Shown here piece by piece: positions 43,690 through 50,465 of a stretch of DNA of 50,465 bases (its first letter is position 1; every line of letters begins with the position of its first letter). Below the pieces are notes generated by a model. It ran no database searches, was not told the DNA's origin, and worked only from the letters and a program-made list of their open reading frames with translations. Made by a program: the position numbers and the translations under genes. This stretch comes from Pseudomonadota bacterium (GTDB lineage: Bacteria > Pseudomonadota > Alphaproteobacteria > Acetobacterales > Acetobacteraceae), in the NCBI GenBank assembly GCA_021801255.1, contig JAJYYH010000038.1:1-50465 (forward strand), read 5' to 3'.

Positions 43690-45480
43690 ATGGTGCGACG
43701 CATGATCCGTATCGGCGGCGCTTCCGCCTTCTGGGGTGATAGTGCCATCGCCGTGCCGCAATTGCTGAACGACGGCCGGCTCGACTACCTCGTGTTCGAT
43801 TATTTGGCCGAGGTGACGATGTCGATCATGGCGCGCGCGCGGGCCAAAGATCCGCACGCCGGCTACGCGCATGATTTTGTCCACGCGATCGCGCGCGTTT
43901 TGCCGCGCTTGGCGGAAACCGGGGTGAAAGTGATCGCCAATGCCGGTGGCGTGAACCCGCGCGCTTGCGCCGAGGCGTTGGCGGCACGGGTCGCCGTCGC
44001 GGGCCTCGACCTCAAGATCGGATTGGTGCTCGGCGATGATCTTCTCCCGCGCGCCGATGCCTATCGCGCAGCCGGGGTGCGGGAGATGTCTACCGGCGCG
44101 GCGCTGCCGCCCGCGCCGCTGAGCATGAATGCCTATCTCGGAGCCCAACCCATCGCCGCGGCGCTGGACCGGGGCGCGGACATCGTCATTACGGGACGCT
44201 GCGTGGACAGCGCCGTTACCCTCGGTGCGGCCTTGCATGAATTCCACTGGGCGGTCGATGATTTCGACCGTCTTGCCGGCGCCTCGCTCTGCGGTCACAT
44301 CATCGAATGCGGCGCGCAGGCGACCGGCGGGCTGCACACCGACTGGGAACAAACCGGCGACTGGGCCAATATCGGCTATCCTATCGCGGAACTCGACGAG
44401 GATGGCAGCTTCACGGTCACCAAGCCGCCCGCAACCGGCGGGCTGGTCAGCCCCGCCACCGTCGGCGAGCAGCTTCTCTACGAGATCGGCGATCCGCGCG
44501 CCTATTTGCTGCCCGATGTCAGCTGCGATTTCAGTGAGGTCACGATCGTTGCCGCCGGCTGCGACCGGGTGCGGGTGAGCCATGCGCGTGGCCGGCCACC
44601 GACCGACAGTTACAAGGTGAGCGTTACCTATCAGGATGGCTACCGTGTCGGCGCCTATCTCACCATCGCCGGGCTGGATGCGGCGCGCAAGGCGGAGAGG
44701 GTGGCGGATGCGGTGCTGCGCCGCTGCGCCGGCATGTTGCGGACGATGAATCTCCCGCCCTTCACCGAGACCAACGTCGAGGTCATCGGCGCCGAAGCCG
44801 CTTATGGGCCGCATTCCCGCGCCCGCGCCGCGCGCGAGGTCAATCTCAAGCTCGCGGCGCGGCATCCGGAGGCAAGAGCTCTCGAGATCCTGGTGCGTGA
44901 ACTGACCTCCTCGGGCACCTCGATGGCGCCCGGCATCAGCGGCATGGGCGGCAATCGGCCCAAGGTCATGCCGATGGTGCGGCTCTTCTCCTGCCTCGTG
45001 CCGAAGGCCGATGTCCCGATCACGGTCGAGGTCGCGGGCCGCGCCGAAGCTGCGCCGCCGACACTCGCCGGAGGATTCGATCCCGCTTCCCTGCCGCCCG
45101 ACACAAAAGGCGAGATCGCGATCGTGCCCCCGGATGCGCCGTCCGTGCCGCTCGTCGCGCTGGCCTGGGGGCGGAGCGGCGACAAGGGGGATCAGGCGAA
45201 TATCGGGCTGATGGCCCGCCGCGCGGAATACCTACCGTTTATCCGGGCGGCACTGACCGAGCAGAGTGTCGCCGCCTTCTTCGCCCACCACTTGCGTGAC
45301 CGTGTCGAGCGCTTCGAACTCCCCGGCATCCACGGATTGAATTTCGTGTTGCACGCGGCCCTCGGCGGCGGCGGTGCCGCCTCACTGCGCAACGATCCGC
45401 AGGGCAAGGCGTTCGCGCAAATGCTGATGGACTATCCGGTACCGGTGACGCCCGCGATCGCGGCGCGATGCGGCGCATGA
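43690..45480 (+). CDS. atuA: AtuA-like DUF1446 protein (acyclic terpene utilisation)
   Basis: A 596-residue AtuA/DUF1446 protein, function unproved. The N-terminal part (about 1-450) starts IRIGGASAFWGDSAIAVPQL and contains KVIANAGGVNPRACAEAL and ITGRCVDSAVTLG. A C-terminal ferredoxin-like domain (about 490-590) has the marker RSGDKGDQANIGLMARR. In Pseudomonas, AtuA is needed for citronellol and geraniol catabolism and lies beside geranyl-CoA carboxylase genes, as here. AAGGAG lies six bases before the ATG at 43690. An in-frame extension upstream is open for 306 codons, but only by running out of frame through the hydratase gene, so it is not part of the protein. Confidence 0.87.
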   Translation: MVRRMIRIGGASAFWGDSAIAVPQLLNDGRLDYLVFDYLAEVTMSIMARARAKDPHAGYAHDFVHAIARVLPRLAETGVKVIANAGGVNPRACAEALAARVAVAGLDLKIGLVLGDDLLPRADAYRAAGVREMSTGAALPPAPLSMNAYLGAQPIAAALDRGADIVITGRCVDSAVTLGAALHEFHWAVDDFDRLAGASLCGHIIECGAQATGGLHTDWEQTGDWANIGYPIAELDEDGSFTVTKPPATGGLVSPATVGEQLLYEIGDPRAYLLPDVSCDFSEVTIVAAGCDRVRVSHARGRPPTDSYKVSVTYQDGYRVGAYLTIAGLDAARKAERVADAVLRRCAGMLRTMNLPPFTETNVEVIGAEAAYGPHSRARAAREVNLKLAARHPEARALEILVRELTSSGTSMAPGISGMGGNRPKVMPMVRLFSCLVPKADVPITVEVAGRAEAAPPTLAGGFDPASLPPDTKGEIAIVPPDAPSVPLVALAWGRSGDKGDQANIGLMARRAEYLPFIRAALTEQSVAAFFAHHLRDRVERFELPGIHGLNFVLHAALGGGGAASLRNDPQGKAFAQMLMDYPVPVTPAIAARCGA

Positions 45481-46106
45481 TCACCCTCTATCATTGTGTC
45501 AATGCCCGCTCTTTCCGTGTCCTCTGGGCCCTGGAGGAGCTTGGTCTCGACTACCGGCTTGAAATTTTGCCCTTTCCCCCGCGGGTTCACCGCAAGGAGT
45601 ATTTGGCGCTGAACCCGCTCGGCACGATCCCGCTCTTCCTCGACGGCGCGACGCGCATGACCGAATCGGCCGCCATTTGCCAGTTTCTTGCCAGCCGCTA
45701 CGGAGCCGGCACGCTTGCCGTTGATTGTGACGCGCCGGACCATGGCGCTTATCTTAATTTCCTTTCTTTCGGCGAGGCGACGCTGACCTTTCCGCAAGCC
45801 ATCATTCTCCGTTACACCCGTTTCGAGGCCGAACGCGGCCTCGGCGCCGTGGCGATAGATTACGAACGCTGGTTTGCCGGGCGGCTGCGCGGCGTGGATC
45901 TCGTGGTTTCCGCCGCCCCCTATCTCTGCGCGGGACGTTTCACGGCCGCGGATATTTCTGTGGGCTACGCCCTGATGTTGGCAGAAATTCTTGGTCTGGA
46001 CAGGCATTTTTCTCAATCCGTGGCGACCTATTGGCAGCGGCTCTCGGCCCGGGATGGCTATCGCCGCGCGCTCACGGCGCAAGGGAGAAGTGACGGCACG
46101 ATCTGA
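45477..46106 (+). CDS. Glutathione S-transferase family protein
   Basis: A 209-residue GST. Thioredoxin-like domain (about 1-78): CVNARSFRVLWALEELGLDYRLE, NPLGTIPLFLDG and MTESAAICQFLASRYG. The helical domain follows. It overlaps atuA by four bases and is clearly part of the operon. A role in dealing with an electrophilic or glutathione-conjugated intermediate is inferred from position only. A start nine bases earlier is possible. Confidence 0.87.
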   Translation: MITLYHCVNARSFRVLWALEELGLDYRLEILPFPPRVHRKEYLALNPLGTIPLFLDGATRMTESAAICQFLASRYGAGTLAVDCDAPDHGAYLNFLSFGEATLTFPQAIILRYTRFEAERGLGAVAIDYERWFAGRLRGVDLVVSAAPYLCAGRFTAADISVGYALMLAEILGLDRHFSQSVATYWQRLSARDGYRRALTAQGRSDGTI

Positions 46107-46177
46107 GTTGTTGCGACAGGAGACTGGCCGGAGAAACCAGCGGGCGCGAGCGCGCCGAGGGAGGAGATAAGGTCATC

Positions 46178-47818
46178 ATGTCCGAGCAAACGACAAAGCC
46201 CGCCCCAGGGCGCCGCGATGATAGGAGCGATGTTTCGGCGCTCGAGCGCAACCTGATCGAGCGCGTCTCTGTGGGCGACATCGCCACCCGCGCCGCTGCG
46301 CAACACGGCGATCGCCCGGCGCTCATCGATGGGGCGCGAAGCCTGAGCTTCCGCGCGCTGAATGAACAAGCGAACCGGCTCGGCGCCGCTCTGCGCGGCA
46401 TGGGGCTCGGCGCCGGCGACGTGGTTGCGGTCATGGCGCGCAATTGCAGCGAGATGATGATCACCTATTTCGCCTGCGCCAAGGCCGGATTGGTTTGTGC
46501 TCCGGTCAATCTCGGGCTGAAAGGCCCGGAAATCGTCTATTGCCTGCATGATGCGGGGGCCCGCGTGCTGATCGCCGCGAGCGACCTTGCCGCAGCGGTC
46601 GCCCCGCTCCCAGAAGCGCTGCCAGCCTTGCAGCGCATCTACTGGATCGGGGCTGATGTGCCGAACATCGCCAAATCCGCCGGCAGCTTCGAAGACTTGC
46701 TCCAAGCCGGCACACCACAGGAATTCGAGACGATCATCCACGACCGCGATCCGGTCCAACTCCTCTACACCAGCGGCACTACCGCCCAGCCCAAGGGCGT
46801 GCTCACCAGCCATCTCGCCGTGACCATCACGGCCCTCTCCGCGGCTCTCACCGGGGCGATGAATCGTCACAGCACGTCGCTGGCCCTGTTGCCGCTGTTC
46901 CATTGCGCGCAGCTCAACGCTGATGTGATTCCGCTTCTCTCCGTCGGCGGCACGGTGGTGCTGATGCCGGGTTTCGACACCGGCTTGGTTCCGCGACTGA
47001 TCGCGCGCCACCGAGTTTCGCATATTTTGCTTCTTCCCATGATGTATGCGGCGCTGCTGCAAAACCCCGATATACAGAACCATGATCTGTCTTCGGTTCG
47101 CCTCGCGCGTTACGCCATGGCGCCGATGCCACAAGAACGGCTGCAAGCCATCCACGCACTTTTCCCGAACGCCGATGTCATGCTCGGCTCTGGCCAGACC
47201 GAGTTCACCCCGCCCACCACCTTCCAGCTTCCTTCGCACCAATTGTCCAAAGCAGCCTCTTGGGGCCCGGCCACGGTCATGGTGCAGACGGCGATCATGG
47301 ACGAAGAGGGCCGGTTGCTGCCGCGCGGCGAAATCGGCGAATTGGTCTATCGCGGGCCGCAGGTAATGAACGGTTACCTCAACCAGCCCGCAGCGACCGC
47401 CGTGAGCTTTCGTCATGGCTGGTTCCACAGCGGTGACGTCGCCTGGATCGATGGGGAAGGTGTCATATGGTTCACTGACCGCAAGAAGGATATGATCAAG
47501 AGCGGCGGTGAGAATGTCGCCTCCATCGAGGTCGAACGCTGCCTCATGGAGCATCCCGGTGTGGCCGAGGCGGCGGTGGTCGGCCTGCCGCACGAATATT
47601 GGGGCGAAGCGGTCGCGGCGGTGGTTATTTTGCAACCGGGCCGGCAGGTTTCGGAGCAGGATCTTCTGGCCCACTGCCGTGAGCGCCTGGCGAGCTTCAA
47701 GGTGCCGAAGGCGATCCGGCTGGTCGAGCAATTCCCCCGCACTGCGACGGGAAAAATCCAGAAACACGTCCTGCGCAACGAATTGCGTGACATTTTTGCC
47801 AGCAGCATGGAGAGCTGA
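46178..47818 (+). CDS. Acyl-CoA ligase 1 (AMP-binding, FadD-like)
   Basis: A 546-residue adenylate-forming ligase. The P-loop LLYTSGTTAQPKGV, the A5-type GSGQTEFTPP, the hinge DRKKDMIKSGGENV and the C-terminal catalytic Lys in RTATGKIQKHV are all present. It activates a carboxylic acid with ATP and CoA. GGAGG lies upstream of the ATG. The 71-bp gap from the GST is the largest within the operon, but no promoter is evident. Its acid substrate may be the terpenoid or branched acid that feeds the operon. Confidence 0.9.
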   Translation: MSEQTTKPAPGRRDDRSDVSALERNLIERVSVGDIATRAAAQHGDRPALIDGARSLSFRALNEQANRLGAALRGMGLGAGDVVAVMARNCSEMMITYFACAKAGLVCAPVNLGLKGPEIVYCLHDAGARVLIAASDLAAAVAPLPEALPALQRIYWIGADVPNIAKSAGSFEDLLQAGTPQEFETIIHDRDPVQLLYTSGTTAQPKGVLTSHLAVTITALSAALTGAMNRHSTSLALLPLFHCAQLNADVIPLLSVGGTVVLMPGFDTGLVPRLIARHRVSHILLLPMMYAALLQNPDIQNHDLSSVRLARYAMAPMPQERLQAIHALFPNADVMLGSGQTEFTPPTTFQLPSHQLSKAASWGPATVMVQTAIMDEEGRLLPRGEIGELVYRGPQVMNGYLNQPAATAVSFRHGWFHSGDVAWIDGEGVIWFTDRKKDMIKSGGENVASIEVERCLMEHPGVAEAAVVGLPHEYWGEAVAAVVILQPGRQVSEQDLLAHCRERLASFKVPKAIRLVEQFPRTATGKIQKHVLRNELRDIFASSMES

Positions 47819-47820
47819 GT

Positions 47821-49374
47821 ATGAGCGGCGTGCATGAGATCGGCGGCATCGGCGACTGGCTCGAGATTCATGCGCGCTGGCGGCCGCGGCGCGAGGCGCT
47901 GGTGGACCGCGGGGAGCGGCTCGACTACGGCCGCCTCAACAGCCGCGTGAACCGCCTCGCCCACGCGCTCATCGCACGCGGCGTGCGCAAATGCGACCGG
48001 GTCGCGGCCATTTTGCCAAACTGCACGGCATTCCTAGAAACTCTCTTCGCTTGTGCCCGGCTGGGCGCTATCTTCGTCCCGATCAATTTTCGCCTCAGTC
48101 CGGCGGAGGTGCGATTCATCCTGGAGGATGCTGGGGTACATGTGATCGTCTATCACGCCCTGTTCGCGCCGCTGTTCGCGCCGATCCGCAAAGAGACCGA
48201 AATTCTGCACGGGATTTGTGTCCCGGACGGTGGCGCAGTCATGTCTGGCGATGATCTCTATGAGAGCGTGCTCGAAAGCAGCGTGGATCATCCGGTTCGG
48301 ATGCAGGTCGGCCAACACGATGTGCATGCCATGATGTACACATCAGGGACGACTGGCGCACCCAAAGGGGCATTGCTCACGCATGGTAACGCGACATGGA
48401 ATGCCATCAACCTGCAGCTCAGCGACAGTGCCCTCCGGACCGATGACGTGGTGCTCACAGTGGCCCCATTGTTTCATATCGGAGCCCTCGGTATTCATAC
48501 GCTGCCAGCGCTCTATCTCGGCGCCAAAATCGTACTGCATTCTCGCTTCGACACCACCGAAATTTTGGGGCTGGTGGAACGTGAACGTGTAAGTGCTCTC
48601 TTTCTGGTGCCATCGATGTGGCTGGCCATCCGCCAACACCCCGACATCGACCATTACAACCTCTCCTCGTTACGCACGCTGATCTCAGGCGGTGCCCCCT
48701 GTCCGATTCCGGTCATTGAATTTTTCCAGGGACGCGGGCTTAATTTTCAAGAAGGTTTTGGCATGACCGAGACCGCGCCTTGCGCAAGCATTCTAGACAG
48801 CCGTGATGCCGCGCGTAAAAATGGCTCGGTCGGCCTGCCGGTGATGCACATGCGGATGCGGATCGTGGACGAGAACGACCATGATGTCGCGCCTGGCCGA
48901 GTGGGCGAACTTGTTTTGCGTGGACCAAACCTCTTTAGCGGCTACTGGAATCGGCCGGAGGCGACAGAGGAAGCGTTTCGTGGTGGCTGGTTCCACACCG
49001 GCGATCTGGCGCGCCAAGATGAGGAGGGGTTTTTCTATATCGTCGATCGCAAGAAGGATATGCTTATCTCCGGCGGCGAAAATATTTACCCGGTCGAAAT
49101 CGAACAGGTGCTCTACCGCCACCCCAAGGTCCGCGAACTCGCCGTCATCGGCGTCCCCGACGCCAAGTGGGGCGAGGTGCCACTGCTGGTGGTCGCACCC
49201 AGAGACGGCGAGCATCTGACACCCGATGAGGTGCGCGCTTTCTGCGAAGGCAAGCTCGCCCACTTCAAGATTCCGAAATACGTGATCGAGGTAGAAGCTC
49301 TGCCACGCAACGCGGCAGGAAAAGTTCTCAAGCGTGAGCTGCGGATGACGATTGCCACGACATTCAAAACCTAG
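47821..49374 (+). CDS. Acyl-CoA ligase 2 (AMP-binding, FadD-like)
   Basis: A 517-residue adenylate-forming ligase only two bases after ligase 1. Motifs: MMYTSGTTGAPKGA, GFGMTETAPCAS, DRKKDMLISGGENIYP and RNAAGKVLKREL. It resembles ligase 1 in motif order but is a diverged paralogue. Two ligases in tandem suggest different acid chain lengths or two entry points. It is the last gene of the run; its stop is 13 bp from the convergent cytochrome-fusion gene. Confidence 0.9.
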   Translation: MSGVHEIGGIGDWLEIHARWRPRREALVDRGERLDYGRLNSRVNRLAHALIARGVRKCDRVAAILPNCTAFLETLFACARLGAIFVPINFRLSPAEVRFILEDAGVHVIVYHALFAPLFAPIRKETEILHGICVPDGGAVMSGDDLYESVLESSVDHPVRMQVGQHDVHAMMYTSGTTGAPKGALLTHGNATWNAINLQLSDSALRTDDVVLTVAPLFHIGALGIHTLPALYLGAKIVLHSRFDTTEILGLVERERVSALFLVPSMWLAIRQHPDIDHYNLSSLRTLISGGAPCPIPVIEFFQGRGLNFQEGFGMTETAPCASILDSRDAARKNGSVGLPVMHMRMRIVDENDHDVAPGRVGELVLRGPNLFSGYWNRPEATEEAFRGGWFHTGDLARQDEEGFFYIVDRKKDMLISGGENIYPVEIEQVLYRHPKVRELAVIGVPDAKWGEVPLLVVAPRDGEHLTPDEVRAFCEGKLAHFKIPKYVIEVEALPRNAAGKVLKRELRMTIATTFKT

Positions 49375-49387
49375 CCGCCTATCGGAC

Positions 49388-50281
49388 CTACGGCTTGGCG
49401 GGTGGTGTGCTGTCGGCATGCTGGGCTTGGGTGGACAGGGTTTTGAGATAGGCGATGATATTGCGCCGCGCCGCGGCATCGCTCACGTTCATTGGCATCA
49501 ACGCGCCCGGCACCAGGGTTTGCGGGCCGGCGAGCCAGTGATCGAGCGTCGTCTCGGTCCAGATCAGCCCCGATTGCGCCAGCGCCACCGAGTAGGGATA
49601 GCCCGAGACACTCCCCGCCGCGCGCCCCACCACCCCGGCGAGCGGCGGGCCAGCCTTGGCTTCCTCTGGCGCGTGGCACCCACTGCATTGGCTGGCGAAC
49701 AGCGCCGCCCCGGCCTTGGCATCCGGCACATCGCCGAAACGCGCCAGGTCCTCCGCCCCGGCCGGCCGGGCGGAGCGGAAAAACGTGTAGGAAAGCGTGA
49801 TCTGATCGACATCCGCGGTGCCGCGATCCGAGGCCATGCGCGGATCGACGAAAAAAGTCACCGGCATCTCGACTTTCTTGTGCGCTTCAAGCTTTTCCTC
49901 GGTGAAGCAGAAGCACTGGATTTTCTTGAAATAGATGCCAGCCTTGTCGGGGGTCACGTTGAACGTGGCATGGCCGATAATATCTTGATCGGAGAGATTT
50001 TCCGCCTCGAAATAGACCAAAACCTGCTCGCCGAGATGAACCTTCACCGAGGCTTGCGCGGGCACGAAACGCCAAGGCAGGCCGGGGGCGACATCGGTGT
50101 TGAAAAACACCGTGACCTCGCGCGCGATGGGCTTCGCGGTGTCGGCATCGACCCGCTGGGTGGTGCCGCCGGCGCCAGTCACGGCACAGAACAACCGGTA
50201 GATCGTCACCGAATAGGAGACGAGCCCGGTCATTACGCCGATCACGGCGAGCAGACCCAAAACGGTTAGAAAACGCTTCAT
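49388..50281 (-). CDS. ctaG: Cox11/CtaG copper chaperone fused to a c-type cytochrome domain
   Basis: A 297-residue protein with two parts. Residues 1-180 are a Cox11/CtaG chaperone: one N-terminal transmembrane helix (about 5-25), the conserved Cys32 in LFCAVTGAGGT and the copper-binding Cys123/Cys125 in the CFCF motif, which deliver copper to the CuB site of cytochrome oxidase. Residues about 185-285 are a class I cytochrome c domain: CSGCH at 199-203 and a probable distal Met at 262 or 264. Both parts face the periplasm, so haem and copper attachment are compatible. The ATG at 50281 is used; a GTG 18 codons earlier adds no domain. No oxidase genes lie in the window; the operon partner may be beyond the right edge. 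Confidence 0.9.
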   Translation of the reverse strand: MKRFLTVLGLLAVIGVMTGLVSYSVTIYRLFCAVTGAGGTTQRVDADTAKPIAREVTVFFNTDVAPGLPWRFVPAQASVKVHLGEQVLVYFEAENLSDQDIIGHATFNVTPDKAGIYFKKIQCFCFTEEKLEAHKKVEMPVTFFVDPRMASDRGTADVDQITLSYTFFRSARPAGAEDLARFGDVPDAKAGAALFASQCSGCHAPEEAKAGPPLAGVVGRAAGSVSGYPYSVALAQSGLIWTETTLDHWLAGPQTLVPGALMPMNVSDAAARRNIIAYLKTLSTQAQHADSTPPAKP

Positions 50282-50465
50282 GCTCGAATACCGATTTCCT
50301 ACTCGCGATGGTTTTTCATTGTGGGATATACGCACTGGGACCCGAGTTTAACAGTCAGTTCTCAAAACCTCCGGCTCATCAGTAAGTTACTGGCGCGCGG
50401 TGGATCCTTAGCACCACGTTTGCCCGGAGAGCGATGATCAGGGGCTTGGTTGGGGAGCGGCGTTG
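50282..50465. other. Right-hand window edge, upstream of the Cox11-cytochrome gene
   Basis: No gene is supported. The sequence includes an AT-containing stretch (50281-50355) that may hold the promoter for the minus-strand gene, but no box is convincing. Confidence 0.4.

Noticed and set aside
46058-47767. A long open frame antisense to ligase 1
   Set aside because: No family resemblance; the sense-strand ligase has all core motifs.

Overview
The window looks like chromosomal DNA from a GC-rich alphaproteobacterium, most likely an acidophilic or acetic-acid-type member of the Rhodospirillales/Acetobacteraceae. The pointers are hflK-hflC-degP as a unit, a DUF1013 (TrcR-type) regulator, paired DUF465 proteins, a Cox11-type copper chaperone and strongly GC-biased third codon positions. 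The genus is not proved by the sequence. I see no insertion sequence, prophage, CRISPR array or rRNA operon. About 47 protein genes and one tRNA (Lys, UUU) are supported.

Layout. 1-809: intergenic sequence with AT-rich stretches and a perfect palindrome. 810-4398 (minus): hflK-hflC-degP membrane quality control. 4533-7645: Mrp-type Fe-S/P-loop ATPase, an AstE/AspA-type deacylase, hisI and a Fur/Zur-family regulator. 7736-13520 (minus): a tightly packed six-gene run (GST, glycosyltransferase, 3-oxo-tetronate kinase, Nudix hydrolase, mercaptopyruvate sulfurtransferase, cystathionine beta-lyase). 13717-14409: a CBS-CBS-BON protein behind a textbook FNR/FixK promoter. 14469-18708: class III CoA-transferase, purE-purK, two DUF465 genes and trcR. 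19123-24028: a complete branched-chain amino-acid ABC transporter (livHMGFK) with a likely sigma-54 promoter. 24274-28305: gyrA, coaD, a periplasmic cyclophilin and tRNA-Lys. 28823-32730 (minus): a ThDP enzyme, an enolase-superfamily enzyme and a 2-hydroxyacid dehydrogenase, probably one catabolic operon. 32930-36016: SDR, metallo-beta-lactamase-fold hydrolase, DNA polymerase IV. 36106-49374: a TetR regulator divergent from a nine-gene acyl-CoA operon (two acyl-CoA dehydrogenases, a biotin-dependent acyl-CoA carboxylase, an enoyl-CoA hydratase, an AtuA/DUF1446 protein, a GST and two acyl-CoA ligases). It resembles the acyclic terpene (Atu) and leucine/isovalerate (Liu) pathways. 49388-50281 (minus): a Cox11 copper chaperone fused to a c-type cytochrome domain.

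Most interesting observations. (1) A 96-bp element occurs twice (7643-7738 and, inverted, 33719-33814). Both copies lie exactly between two converging genes, align without gaps at 80/96 identities, and supply the TGA stop codon to both neighbours. A covarying base pair and a G-U change in the stem suggest a conserved RNA fold, perhaps a dispersed bidirectional terminator. (2) The Cox11-cytochrome c fusion is unusual and topologically sensible. (3) The CBS-BON gene has an FNR/FixK box centred 41.5 bp before the predicted start site, and the liv operon has a GG-N10-GC sigma-54 element. Both are clean, testable regulatory predictions.
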